The notes under the pieces are model-generated. The model was given only the letters and a program-made list of their open reading frames with translations. It did no database searches and was not told the origin of the DNA. Below are positions 45,101-60,100 of a stretch of DNA of 64,000 nt, piece after piece (within the stretch, counting starts at the first letter, position 1; every line of letters begins with the position of its first letter). Source of the DNA: Mesaphorura yosii. Lineage: Eukaryota > Arthropoda > Collembola > Poduromorpha > Tullbergiidae. The translations under genes were made by a program, and so were the position numbers. Location: NCBI GenBank assembly GCA_009869945.1, contig WIXG01000145.1, positions 62,001-126,000 on the forward strand, given 5' to 3'.

Positions 45101-48100
45101 AACAGCCTAGACTGAGCATTAGAAACGTGACCGAAATACTTATCAGTGGCACGTTTGGTTCGATTCAGAAAATATAATGAAATTGGACCCTCATAATGAA
45201 ATGATTTGGACTATTACTCTCGCCTGTGCCATGCCAAGCCTTCATGTGTGCAAAAGTTCAGCAATGAAAATTGATTTTTGAAGGCGGGCAACCCGCAGCC
45301 GGCATTCAAGCATTGATCAATGGATGAGTGTTTAAGAACATGGCACTCACAATTTCATGTTGTTAAACCGTGACCACTTGTGATTGAAATATGCAGAAGC
45401 ATAAATTTGCGCTGGTTGACAACCCACACAACTTTTTATTCTGAGTCTGGGCGCACTTGCACTCTGAACTTTCGTTTCGACAATAGACGATTGAAACAGG
45501 AATCGCTTGAGGGCCGCCTGAGTTAATTATAGACTTTGTCTCTAAAAATATCTGCTATTCCTAGATCTCCTAGACCTCCTTTGTTCTAAGAATGTTATGG
45601 ATATGAATAATTGGTAAACATAATCTGATCATATGTCCGGCCGAAGACAACGCCAATGCCAATAATGCCGGTAGCTCAGTTCTAAAATTGAATCTCACAA
45701 TCGTGTACGTACGCATGCATTCCTTCCAGTTCCAAGAAACTTGCGGGGATGGCAAGCCGCGTAGCCATTTGCGACTTTCGTGACTTGCATTCTCGTGTAT
45801 CTCGCAGAAGCAATAGCATGCATGGGAGCGGAGCGTGAGCGTCACTGCTTTGGCTCTAGGAAGCTGGAAGGACATCATCGGCTAGATGTGACAGTAGATT
45901 CGGTAGGCAGCTTAGATTGACAGATCGGGTGTACACTGGCGTTTCGCCTTATTTTAGGCTTTCTCCGAAGTAGCACCCACGAGACTTTCCGTACTTTTGA
46001 ATGACATATTGCGAATTGTATTTCTATTTTTCCGGCTTCATTGGATTGAGAGGAGGATACACGGGCTTATTCTTTGTGTTCCGGTGTGCGAACTCGAAAC
46101 TTTCTTAAAGGCTTTACTTCAATAATAGATTCATCACTATTTTGTTCATCCAGAGTACGCCAACCCGCCAGCAGCCATCGAATTGTCAGTGTCAAACGGC
46201 TCATGTCTTGTTCTTGTTTACCCTTTCCGAAGTGTCAAGCATGGACTCTTCTCCTCACACTTTTATTAAGCGTAGAAGATTCACCATTCCAAGCTACATG
46301 CTAGGGCGGCACTTACTGTGCTGTGCGCGTCCCGAGAGTTGAAGTCTTGAGAAAAATTGAAGATGAAGGCATTATCGAGAGTGAAAGTAAATAATTGTGC
46401 GATGGGAAAAGATTCAAAGGATTATTATTACGAAGTCAGACAGCTTTTCCCTTCTCCTTTGTGCTCGACTCGGATTCCATCTCGTTCCAGTCGCTGATTC
46501 TTTCATAATGCATCCGATTTTAATGGCAAATAACACAGTGGCGGTGGCGGAGAAAGCGCACACCGTTCGCATTCAGCCCGATGTAGCATGTAGCATTATT
46601 GAATGTAATGTGATTCATCTTCCAGACGAAATTCCGTCTGCATCTTTCACTGTCGATGTTGACTATGAATGTCACACAATATGAAATAGATTGCTATTTT
46701 ATTTGCAAAGCACCAAGCTGAACTGAATTAGAGTTCTTGTCAGAACTCATAACTTGCCCTCTTTTGATGTTGTTCTCGCATTATTGTGACTTACGCACAG
46801 GGCGGAAGCTATTTTTCATATTTTCACGGCCTCGGCCCAGCTTTGTTGTGGCCCGACCGAAAAAAGAAGCTCGGCCTGCTACTAAATTGCGCGCTTTCAT
46901 CTCCATCACATATGCTGCATATCCCGCATCTGCAGAGCAGCGAGGCTTGTCTCCGTAATTTTAATTAAGAAAAAGTTGCCCACCAATTTGTCCCTTGTCC
47001 GGGTTTCTCGCTTTTAACGTGAGAGTTGTGAGTCTTGAGTGATAAATTAATGATGGCGACACGTGACGCGTCGCGCATCTGAGAGCGCAACAAGATTAAA
47101 TTAATTAGTTTTGTTGCTGACTGCCGCGCTCTGTTCGCATTTGCTTTCTCTAGCAGGCTTTCTGCGATGCAGAATACAGTACACCATGAATAGCCTTCAT
47201 GCTTCATATGTAGAAAGGTTCTTGATATGCAATGGCAGTGGCAGCGTGAGGAGGCACAGGCGAAGAACTAATTCGTCTTGGCGTGCCATCCATCTCTTTG
47301 AAGTTGGAATTACTTCTCGTCCTTCGTTCATCATTATCCCGCTTCCAGTGAACATAATTTGTTGTCACAAATAATTAAAGTAAAATTCCAAAGGGTTTTA
47401 ATTCAATTAAGCTAATGTACTACTTATTCATTGTGTTGCTATGATGCGGTACCTCGTCTCTCGAAACTTGAATTGTATTATTAGCGTAGTTGGAGGCATA
47501 AAACGCGGATTAAGGAAGCAGGCATACAAAACGAACGCATGCAAAGTATGAAAGCTCATGAGGCCCAAATTGTACGAGTTAATACGAATTACTATTGCGA
47601 ATTTCCAATCTATTGGAATTCTGGCAGCACGCAACTCACGCTCAGCTCTCACTGGCCCATTAGTCTTTCGTAAATTATTGCCACCGAATGGAACCAGACT
47701 TCATGACTTGGGAAAAATTAATAGCAGGATGTTGGCGGCGTCATTAACGAGAAATGGCAGTTGCAACTTGTGGACTACAATACCAATGTGGTTTATTAGA
47801 AATATTTGTCGCGATAATGAAATTTGGACTCGTGCTTGTATTAAAGTTGTGGTATCGCCAAACTGTCCAACTTCAGCTCGCTTGTGAAATATTGTGTAGT
47901 CACAGCTGAAATTTATCACCGCATGTGAATCGATAATCATGTCTAGGTCGACTCGAGTCATTAATTATCGAGCGTGTTTCGCCTCGACTTGCAGCTGTAA
48001 TAGACCACGCAGATCAAAACCAAACGCAGCAACAGCAAAGGCGGCCAGAAATCGGGCACTCGTACTTATTTAATGATCTTTGCTGTGGACGGTATTCAAA

Positions 48101-51100
48101 ATGCAACAAGCCCGTTGTTAGCGCGTGCAGATTCTACTCAAGTTACCAGAATTTGTGAATGATACAGGTTTCGTATCAATGTTGAGCCTCTTATTTGGGT
48201 TCTACGTCAAACGAGATTACAGCACGGGATCCGACAAAGCGTGCTTCATGCTTGGAGTAGTATTCTGAAAGGCACTACGCCTCAACTTTGTGACTGTTGA
48301 CGTTGTATCGCTTGAGATCGGGCCGACTTTCACTGTACTTTGACTGGGCTGAATTTTTGTTTATGTACGCTTGGATGAGCATTACTTTGAACCAGAACGA
48401 GTAAAGAAAAATCTGGCTTATTTTCAACAACGATTTCCCGATTCATCGTCAAAGGCGAGCAAGACGAAGCCTGAGCCTGAGCTTAAGTGGGCACGAGGCT
48501 CAAGCGGTTGCATGGTTCCATGTGATGTGATTATATATTATACGTAGGGCATGTGTGGTGTAGTTGCTCTGTTAGGTTTGAATTCTTTTATCATGCAAAT
48601 TTTCGGCGAAGCGAAAGAAAAGGAAAAGCCTCGCGCAGTTCCTTTAAGTGCAATCTCAGATACTGAGTGGCGAACATAAACAACTCATTACTTAATAATA
48701 ACATTGGCGAGAAAGTGAAAGCAAGATTATGTAGAAATATGCAAATGTAAACCTCAGTCGTTGGAACAACTGCAACCAGACTTTGACTGCTGACTTTCAT
48801 TAAAAATGGATAATATGTTTATGGACACTTGAGCACACGACTCGGTGCACGAAATTTGGCTTGCCGCACTGCTTCGTGCGCTAAATTTTGCATAGGTTTC
48901 GTATAAACTTGGGCGTGTAGACTTTGGAGGCAATAAAAGGAAGTCCAAATCAAACGTGGCAGACTGTGGTTCACGGATTTATAAGCAGCCAATTCCTTTC
49001 AGTTGTGTTTCCTAAACTTTTTCTAGCACGCGAACCTCGAATTTGCAATCCTTGAAAGTTTGGTTTGGTTTTGGTCTCCGCTTTGTCGATGTAATTAATA
49101 GGAATTAAGAAGCCCGTGCTTCCAATGAGTCTGACCGACAAGTTTCATGAATGAGGTCGAGTCAGGTGATCAGATTGCTATTTATAACTCGGATAAGGTT
49201 TCATAAGTCAAACTTCCCTCGCAGTCAAAGAAAGTATTTGCAATCCTTTGACTGGAGTATGCTAGTTTATGTTTCTGGGACTCGAATTTTGCACGTAGTA
49301 AAGCTTGGTGCTTGGCTAGTTTCTTGATCATAAACCAGCACCAGGTCACTTTCGTAAGCGTAATACTATTGAAACATTTGCTTTTCCCCCAAACCTTTCC
49401 TTATCAGGATTGGATGCGGGCGTTTATTTATGATATTCCACCTGGAAGTCACTGCATTTGTACATGTAGCTTGCCTGTTTGCGCTTGTGACATGGTTCTA
49501 AGAATTTTATTAGTGAGTTTAATAAAGCAACAAACCATGACTCCATGACTCAATTCACGAGTACCCTGAGAACTCGGGGTTTTATATGGCAAAAACGATT
49601 TTAATGAATCTTGTGTTGGTCATAAAAACTTTCTCCGACGCGGCGCGCAAGATAGCACAAGGAAAGTAATCTCGCACTGTACAGATTTACGACGGACACA
49701 CTCTCTGAGCGGTTCTCCTTCGTGGAAAGTGACTACTTGTCGGGTTTCAGACTTCCTGTGTACGTAATAAAATGAGTCATAAGAACTGTTATTAGATTCC
49801 TGCTCAGACAATGTGCCGAGGTTATGATTTAATCCTTCTACTAAAGTATGCAATGGTTCTTTATCATGCTATCCGACTTTCGATTTGAAGGAAACCGGAA
49901 GTTGGTTGCTGGTTACAATAATCTTGTCATTCGCGTATTGCTTTCACCACCAACACGAACACGATGACTTTCCAGTCTGCTCTTGTAAGCCTTAGCTTTA
50001 TCTTTACGATTCGGCTTAAATTTAAGCCGACCAATAAAAAATGAGCAGTTAGTTTTATTGATATTGAGTTCCGTAATCCTGCCGCCAAGTAATAAAACAT
50101 AAAAATCATGGTACGATGATAGTCCTTCAATAGTCGTGGTCTCATGAAAAGAGCAATAATTTGGCTTAACCTCAATGACTCAACTTTGCCATTTCTCTCA
50201 AATATTACGCTCGCTTTTACTTCATTGATACTTTCGAATTGATATTGATAGCTAAATTGAATCCTTTATCCTTCTTTGCTGAAAGGCAAAATTTCACAAA
50301 TTGCAAACCGTGAGTATCGCATATTCACCGGAAAGTGAGCGAATTACGTTCTCGTTCGTTGTGGCAGCGCATCGCGGCGAACTTTCCCTTTTGGAGTATA
50401 ACTGGAAACCCTGCTGCTCGTTTTGATTGTGAAAATTCTAACGGAAATTAAGTTTTGAAGAGTTTTGAGCCACCGCCATCGTGGACTGAGGTTTCAAATA
50501 TTGTTCAATGCTACGCATTATTGATTGCTAGCGTTTTGTGGACCCTTTCTAAGCATGAGTTATCAATTTTACTGAATTATCATTGAGATGAAGATGCCAT
50601 CATTCGCACTGGTTTGAGATTTGGCGCCCTATTAATCTAGAATTTGCTTGGTTTTGCAGTTTCCAGAACACGGACTACATCGATTGAGTGAACGACTTCT
50701 TTTATTTCGCCACGACTATACGTCTTCAAATATCTTGCAAATGATTAACGCAGCTTCCGAGATTAGCAATGAGACGCTGGTGGAAGTTGTGCTTACAGGT
50801 AACCCTCGGAAGATTCTGGGGTATACTTCTTACTTGCAGATTTTCTGTAACTTGTTTTCTTCTTTTCTTTAAGCCAACGCTCCTCCATCCGACGATGTTC
50901 AGATTCGACCGCACGTCCTCAGCGTGCACTCCTACAAAGCTCCGACTTTCTGTGACTTTTGTGGAGAAATGCTTTTTGGCTTGGTTCGTCAAGGCCTGAA
51001 ATGTGAAGGTAATCTTACGTAAACATAATTAATTATGAAAGAATGGCTACTCTCAAGAGTTCTTTCTAATTAGCTCGCTCCGGGCGTGAGGTTCTGAGTG

Positions 51101-54100
51101 AGAGCAAACACCCGGGATCGACTTTGTATATTAATTAAACGAGTGTGCAGCTATTCTTTGATTTTTGACTGGGCTGGGCTCGTCAATGGGTTTAATGAGC
51201 TCGTAGAATTTGCCAAGGCCAGAACATTGTTTCCACTCTTACGGAGTACAACCACCTGGTCGTGGCAGTGGCAGCCATGTTGAAATTTATGAGTTGGATC
51301 GATTTTCCTGTTTTATTTCTATCTTCGATTCCCAGGTGTAATACTTCACGATGTGTACTGACATCATTTTTCTGTTTGGATTCACAGGTTGCGGTCTGAA
51401 CTACCACAAGCGGTGTGTTTACAAGATTCCAAACAACTGCAGCCAGAATTACAACAACAGCAAAAGGAGGCGCTCCTCAGCATCATTCTTGAATGTTCCA
51501 CGCAGTCCTTCAGAATCTGGTTCACTCGGGTCTATTTCTGGACTCTCAGATGATAGCGGCCATGCACCTTCCAACTTTGGCCTGCTGGTGAGTAATTGAA
51601 TTTATTGCATCATTGTGTCCGAGCAATTTAATTAAATAGCCATCATGCTGACCTCTTGCCGCTTTCCACTTCATTGATGGACGTTCCTCTCGTCGGGCTT
51701 CCTCGGCTTTATGCTCATTTATTTCGAGCACTTCCTGCATGCGTTCGCTTCGCTTAACCACGGCCGTGATTCTGGAATCTGGACATGAGGTTCAATTTCG
51801 ATGTTAGTTTAAAGTGTGAACCAGCCACCTGCCCATTAAGTTTCATCGTGTGTGGCAAACACACACAGGCCGTATTTACAATCTTTCGCTGCATTACAAT
51901 GAAGCCATTATGTATTGGCGCACGTCATACATTTGGTGAGGGTTGACGTAATTTAGTTGCGCCACCGTTGGAAATATGCTACCCTATAGCGTTTATTCAA
52001 TTAAGCCTATTTTATAACGTCCTCCACCGTTATTAAGTTTCTCGTTTACGTTATGATTTATGGCTGATGGAATACTTTGTGCGAGGATGTTGTAACAAGA
52101 CTGAGGAAGAGGTAAACATAAACAGCAGCCGGGAAACTCGGTCGTACGATTAAAGCGTTTACAATAGACAAGACACACGCCGAAGTCTAGCTTAAAAGTC
52201 TTAAAGAAGAAAAGGTCAGATGTCAACTTGGTTTGGCACGGGCTTTCATGCTTGGCGCCTCGACGCATTTTCCCAAGACAAAGCACATCCTTTGCAGTCA
52301 TTACTTATTTAGTATTTACTGCATTAACGTCCACTAAAGATTTGCCGACTTTTCTTTTCTCCTCACTTCTTTTCCTTCTTTGTTCTTTGCCTGGCTTTTA
52401 TAGTTTGTGTTCTCTTTGGGGAAAAATCGAAAACTTTTGTCATCCTCTAATTTTATAGTCTATTGCGAACTGATATACAAGATCACACAAGAAAGCATTG
52501 GCGAGTGATGAACTCGCAACTCGCAAGGCCCCTGATCCCTTTTTGCAGCGTCAGATCTTCTTCGCAATTGTTCGTGCTCGTGAATTCGTTGTTCCCTGAA
52601 TACTCCGATGACAAAGTAAAGAAAGTCCAAGCGGAAGTAATTTAGCTCAAATTGGTGACCCCATCTGCGGCTACCGTCAGTCAGACCGAAAGGTCAAGTA
52701 CTTTACGCTTGGGTTTGTGTTAGACAAGTTAATGAGTTTTTCGGTCCACATGTTTTTTAAAGCAAAAGTAAAGTGACAAACACAAAGAAGGACTTATTGG
52801 CATCGGTTTTTTTACCACTTTCGCAATGAACCATTCATTCGCATCGATAAGTAAATGCTGTCGGTGCATTTTCGAGCCACGCTGCTTCATAAAAATGAAT
52901 TGCCAATAAACTCTAAATTTGTGCATACATAAACGTAAAGTGCAGCACGGGAGTGGAGCAGAGAGTTGAATGGTCTCAGGTATAAACAGAAGGAATTTTC
53001 TCTGACTAGAAGTGAATGCAAAAAGTCAGAATGAGCGAGGCGAGCCCGAATTTTAGCAAGCTATCTGGGAAAGAAAGTAAAGTTAAGTAAACTTGTGAGC
53101 ACATAAAAGAGTCTGCGTTTACTTGGCACAACTTAATATTGACGAAAGTAAGTGAAAGTGAACTTTCTCGTCTTGCACCGTACTTTCACTTAAAACAGAA
53201 AAGTTTCTCTGGTGCATATACCTTGCAAAATGCGATATTAGAGGAGATTATGGCCTTGCCTGCCTTGGCTATGGCACGGCGTGACATGGTGCAAGTATTC
53301 TCGGAAGACAAACTCCGCTAGCAAGTTGGCAGAGCTAAAAATAGAACAAAAGAGTTCCTTGCATCTTTTCCATTTCATCCTTCCTTTCCTGCTAAATTCG
53401 CAGAAGCAGCAGCACAGCGTGAATAAGCTGAAGGCAGGCAATAGGTTCACAAAGACGACAGATCTTCAGTTAGGAGCTCGACTCAGCCTGGATAAGAACA
53501 ATGGACTAAAACTTAGAAAACTTATTTCGATTTCAGTGTAACACGAACCGCCAGCATAGGCGCAAGGAAAGATTTGAATGTGAATTGTTCAAACTTATAA
53601 ATAAGATTCAGAAGAGTGTGAGATTCTCCATTCAGCTCGTGCCGCTGAATCAAAACTTCTTGTGGACATTCATTTGCGAGACGCAGAAGCCTTAAGCTTA
53701 TTGTCTTTGGGCTTGGCTGTCATTAACAGTTAAGGCGATGAATGGAATGCATTCGAAAATAGTTGAGTTGCTTACTCTATCATTCTTCTTTTTAACAAAT
53801 CCTTCCACTGTTTGGGAAGTTCAAGATTAGGGCTTTGAATGCAGGAAGGGAAACGCTACGGTTGCGGCTTAATAATTTGAACTAATTTAAAATTTACACG
53901 TTTTAAAAGTTGCCCCAACATAGTGTGCGTACATAACTCGTAGCTCGTAAGGCGTAGAGCCGAATTGCGAAACACCAACTATGAACTTATCTTAGTTTAG
54001 CGCAATTTAAAATTATTGACGGAGAAAGTTTGTTTCCGCACAACTATTTCGATTAATTAGGAAGATCAGCAACTTGCATGCTCGGAAGCAAATTGTAGGA

Positions 54101-57100
54101 CGAAGAGTTACGATTGCATTACATGGAATAATTCTAGTTAAGGTTTACTGGAACTTTAAGCTTTGCAGTATTTCCTTTCTCATCCTGACTATGTTCGGCG
54201 AATTCAGACAGTAAAATGTTTAAATCTGTGCTTTCATTGTTGAATTACAAAATATAGAATGAAGCAACTCCAGGCATTCATTCCTGGAATGTTTTCGGTT
54301 TCCTCCAAAATTCTGTGGTTTAACTTCTTCGCTTCCGTTTATCATTTCACTTGATACGACTGCAAACAAGCAAAATCCAGACAAAGGATACTTTTTCACC
54401 TTTTGAATCTTTATAAATGATTGATTAACCTTTTGCTCGTTTCTCACGCAGTTGACACCTTCTCCGAGCGGTGGAGGCAAGAATCGCAGTCGTTCCCCTT
54501 CGCTTGGCGGACGTCCACCTTGGATTGAACGAGAAATTGCTGGCCGTATCAAAATTCCACACAGTTTCATGATCCATTCGTACACACGCCCGACCATTTG
54601 TCATTACTGCAAAAAATTGCTGAAAGGACTGTTCAAGCAAGGACTGCAGTGCAAAGACTGCAGATTCAACGCGCACAAGAAGTGCATTGAGAAGGTTCCG
54701 AAGGATTGCCCAGGAGAAGCGCCTAAAGAAAGTGGTAAGAACGTTTACTCTGTCGCAATTTAGCCGACCACACAATTTAAACAATCCACTTTCGTTAAGT
54801 GAATAAATTAAAGGCCGACCAGAGCGAGTTCTTTCCTCTGAGAACAAAACTCGTGCACGAATTGTCTTGACGGAAAGACGTACATACGGTGTGTTCTCTT
54901 TTCCAAGTCGTTTCTGCATCGGTGGGTAAAACTTTTGCACGCACTTCAGCCAGTTCATTTCGCCATAACTTCTTTTGATCATATAAATTCGTGAAAGCAT
55001 TCTTCTGAAGAGCAAGCATTCCGAACTGAACCACAAGTTCGATGAGATGCAATCAAGAAAAAAGAAAGTAAATACTATAACTTTGACCAACTAATGTATT
55101 TACATGGCGGATGTGCTCATACAAGCTTTCTGCGCCTTTTCTCTTGACTGCCCTTGCTTGTCCTTTTGGACATGGAGGACAATGGAGACTGATTGTTGTC
55201 AGGTCATGTGGTAAAACATTGACCACACAGGCGAGAGAGAAGATAAAATTCTCGGAGGAGCATCGCGTGCCAAAATGATGGATTTTTATTGACTCGGTCG
55301 GTGAAAAAATGCTCTCGTCTTCGTTGTCATGAGTCGAGCTGGACCAGAGACCATAGAATCATGCAGCGTGTGCTATGTCCTTCCTTGTTGATGTGAATCT
55401 ACAATATTGAATTTCTCTCTTCTCTTCTATTTGCGGTGAAGCTTTGGTCAAGTTCCAGTCGTTCTGTCCCTAGATAGCACTAATGAAATGTAACGTCTCC
55501 TCGCACGCGTTCAATTAACAAACATGTTTACCAGGGGCGAACGAGCGCCACTTGCGACACCAAATACTGTACAGACTGTGTGACTGTGTCTGTAGAACTG
55601 GACACATGTAGCGTTCTTCGTGCTTTCACTTGACAGGCGATTTCCAATGGCCCGACCACAGCTTGTGTCCTTGAGATTGAAACGAAGCTATTCCACTTTC
55701 ACTGCTGCTACAAATTACGTGATTTATTGTCCAGATTCTACTCTGTAATTTTGATCTGCAATCGACATCGACACGCGTGAGCAAATTATTTTTTAAAAAG
55801 TATGCCTCGGCATTCAATTGTCTGAATCTGCCAAATGCTAGCGCGAAAGGCGAGACAAATGAGCACTTTTACGGATGGGTGGTCGCCGCCTTTGTTTTCC
55901 ACACTTAGCAACAGCATTGGCACTGAGCACGAGCACTCGTTTGAAAAATGGGTCGCAAAGCCCTTGCTTTCTAGATTAATTGACAGGATTTCTGCGTCCG
56001 TGACGTAATTTGTTGTCAACTTGACGTTGAGCCCCGTCCGAACGAGCGCTCACAATGCAAATGTGACGTTGAACAGTGACGGCCGCTTTCGTGCTTGTTT
56101 CAAAACTCCCAGTTTTAGTATTCATTCTCCGAGCTTCGTCCGTGATGTACTTTTTCACAACTTGTTACATATTGCAATACTTAAAAACGAATCTGACTTG
56201 ACAGATGAATTTATATTTGAAGATTACATCAGAATCATGCTCGGGGATTTTGCAAAGGGAATTCTTTGCGTGGTAAATAATGGATCATAGCATGAAAAGA
56301 AACTTTGACGCTTATCAGGATAGTTGAATGTCTCATGTATTATGCAGTGCTGTCTGGAGTTGGAACGACATGAAAAGTTTCTTTGTGGTCCAGATTTCGC
56401 ATTCAGATGTGATGTACATTTCAAATTCTTGCTATTTTAAGCTAGTTTGTCTTATGCAAGAATTAATACCACTGCAACTGTGAAGAACACCCAAATAACA
56501 TGGCGGCGGTTCCATTCATAACGTGTTAGAGGTTCAATATGGAGATTCGCATAATTACACTCGTTATTGGCTCACCTAATTGCAGTCATGATCATAAATG
56601 CAGGGTACCGCTGTCACTGCTGTGACGCTCACACATGGGCTCGCGTCATTATCTTGATGACTTTCTCTCTTATTCGGTTAAAGAAGCCATGGCCTGCCGG
56701 TGGGCCGAGAGCAGAGCAATAATGACTAAATGTTAGAAGCTATACAAATGAATGAACCAATGAACGGCTGCTATGCACTAATTCTAATATACGTCGTAAT
56801 TTCGAAATAGCAGCGGTGCTAAATTAAGTTCTCATCTCCATCTTCACAATGTTAAATACCTTTTTTATTTTTCCTCGCAGGCGAGGAACGTGAGAGTTTC
56901 GAGTCGGAGAAGGACGCCTCCGTCGGAAGTCGTGACAGCAACGAAGCAGCTGAGGATGATTCTGATGACTCGGGGTCTCCGCCTGCCGCTCCAAAAACAG
57001 ACTATCATCACGCTTCCCAGAAAATGGTTAATGGAAATGTCACACCACAGTGTCTCGTAAGTCAAGCTTCAACATCTCATAACTTTGTAACGTCATCTTT

Positions 57101-60100
57101 TATTATGGTGGGCTGGCATGACTTCGTGAAATTCTGTCATATGTGAAGGAATTATGTTTTATGAGACTGGCAAGTGGGAAACTTAAAACCTTTCCCAATT
57201 TTTTAGAACCTAGAGTTATTGTACTCCTCGCCAATAGCTCATAACGTAGTCGGAGTAGTAAGTAGCTTGATACTTTTGGCAGATACAAAAGAAAAACGTG
57301 CCACACTAGAGCGACTAGAGGGCTTATGGCTTGGAAACTGGAGCTGGAACCGTGATACAGATGCAAGAAATAATGATCGTCCCATTACTTTTATGTCATT
57401 TTGCTTATACAAACAGAACGACTCTTCAAACTTATTGAAAATTTCGTATCAATTTCTGCATGTGTGTGTTCGTCTATGCAAAATAAGTCGATATCTTACG
57501 TAATTACAACATCCTTCCTGGATTCTTAATCATATTGGTGTTCGACATCTTGCAAAGCGTCTCGAGCTTTCCATTCCAACTTCGCAAACCGCGCCACGCC
57601 AGGCGCGATGCAAAACATTTTTCAAAAAGTTTAGTTTCCATTCGTGGAGTGAAGCATGGCATGATTGTAAATTGGGAGGATCTCAAAAGAAATTGGAAAT
57701 TCTTTGCATATTCTTCTTAAGTGCGGAGAGGGGGTTCTCAGAATGCACAAAAATTTTATGTGATCCTTCGCAAAGCCCTTGCATAGCGGAGCAGTATTGA
57801 TTATTGGGATATCTAGTTACAAGATACGCGAATGCACGGTCGTGTCTGAATTCATGTTCGAATGTTATTTGAATTGGGAAAATTTATGTACTTGAGAAAA
57901 TTGTTTGAGTTCGCCTAACTCGATTTTTGTTTATCTTATTCCACAACACAGGTCGAGGATCACGATTATGGAGATGAAGGACAGAAGAACCGAACTGCGA
58001 GGTAAACGTTGAGTCATGTTTTCTATTTTGTTGGTTGATCTCCATATTGAAGGTGCGGATTGCAACAACAATTGCGTTGCGATGCTGCCAAATGATGCGC
58101 AAAAATACTTTGCTTTGTTTGGATCGTAACATTCCTTTGTTGAGAAAGCCAAAAGCCACGAATCCGAGTGTCCGTTCTCGAAACCTTCCTTCTGGCCACC
58201 TGCCTCTTTGCTTTGAATGTTATTTAAACATTCATTAATAATATTTGAAGAACGCCCCTACCACGTGCGGGCTTTGGATTTCTGAAACTTTTACGGCAAG
58301 CTGTGTGCTGTGCTAAATTATTGCTTACGGCCAAAAGTGAAAGGCATTTCCTTCCTGTACGACGCGGCGTACTATAGCATTTTTGCGCTGCTTTGAAAAA
58401 TCACGAACGCGAAAGCCGCATCGCGTAGGCCTTCTAATGGAACGCTAAACTATCCAATGCGCGATGCTCAGAGAATAATAGCACTCGTTTTCATTTATAT
58501 AGCCCTACACAAAGTAACAACATTCCACTAATGAGAATCGTTCAGTCAGTGAAGCACACGAAACGGCGTGGATCCAAAGTAATGAAAGAAGGATGGATGG
58601 TTCATTTTACTAATAAAGACACAATGGTAAGGCTTCCAGCGGATGCAACCGGCTGAGTTTAATGACTACTTTTTATTGCAACCGTTTGTAAAACTTTCCC
58701 TCAATTTCCCCGCATGCATGAAATTGTCCTACGTTATCAGCATTCTCCTTTTCTCCTTGCAGAAGAAAAGACATTTTTGGAGGCTTGACACAAAAGCCCT
58801 GACATTTTTCCAAAGTGACACTGGAAGCAAGTATTACAAGGAGATTCAATTATCCGAAATTCTTTGCATAGAATCTGCAAAAATGGCTATAGGAGGTAAG
58901 TTACCTGCCAAATGAACTACAAATTATGCAAATTGCGTTCTCTTAAAAGCCGGAACTAAGTTTAGCATTTGCTCGTTTTGTACTAAATCTGAGTTAACGA
59001 AATTACGCTCCTGTACAGCGTAGAAAAGTTTATTCTTGATGACAAGTCAAGTTCCATTCCTTTGAGACAGGAGCTTGCAGGAACGGGGCTTAAATGTAAT
59101 TAGTGCATTGTGTCGGTTTAGGGCCAACAATTTTCTTGCAAATGAATCCTAACAGGTCACCTCTCGCCTCGTCCATCTCCTTCGAGTTGTACACGTTGTT
59201 TAATATAATCCAAGGCACACCCTCGTGTGGAGGTTGTAGTGCGTCGGTCCGCTTTCCAGCGAAATAGTGTAGATACCTTCCTTCGTCTCCAATGATACAT
59301 TTTTGAATCGGGTTGTAATCAATTTGCAAAACCTTTGCACAGTCTGGACCGGCTGTGGCGGAATTCTGCTGAATGATGGTGCAGGTGATGAAGGAAAGCT
59401 GCAGGGTTTGCGTGGGGATGTATTTGAGACCACAGTTGTGCATTTCGTTGAGTTTGCACTCGTCAACTCCGTGCTGACATGTTATGTTGAATGATCCGTC
59501 AGGATGCGTTGTTATCTGAGGATCAGAGTTAGATAAGTGTTTAACTTGAGCAACTGAGAAGTATTACCTTTCCATTTCCATAGGGCACCAGGTCGAGCTT
59601 CAAGTACTTTGCTCCATTGATTTTTACCCACACAGGATACAAGTGTCTGACGATGAAATTGTCACAGAATGGGCACAGCGACTCGTAGTAAAGTGAGATG
59701 GTCAGTTTCTACAAAGAATGACGAAATATAGCGCCCACTTTTGCATTCAATCATAGAACTCTTACTTCAGTTCTTGTTAGCTGCGAATTAGTCGCCGTGG
59801 TAGTCCAAAGCAAAAGTCCAGTGACGATAAGAAGGAATATTTGTTGGTGCATTATCTTGTTTCACTTTTTGACGCTGAGAAATACAGTCGCAAAACCGGT
59901 TGACACTCTGTAGGGTACCTGTTGTGACCGTTGCCTGACTTGTATGTCTCACCTGACTGCAGTTCCAGTCAAGCTGTCACTGATGCTCCACGTTCCATGC
60001 ACGGCACTTTTTAACTCTTCTCTGATTGCCTTCACCTTGAAATATGTAAATTTAATTGCATTCCTGATACGCTAAGATAGCTTGTATTAACTTAACCCTT

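Noticed and set aside
46397..46684. 95-codon plus-strand frame with moderately protein-like end
   Set aside because: It lies alone in a protein kinase D intron without splice signals or recognisable sequence.
47940..47990. Cluster of Sal/Xho-like palindromes (gtcgactcgagtc)
   Set aside because: Short palindromes only, with no longer inverted repeat or element boundary around them.
54425..55090. 221-codon minus-strand open frame
   Set aside because: Much of it is the antisense shadow of the protein kinase D C1b exon, whose protein identity is certain.
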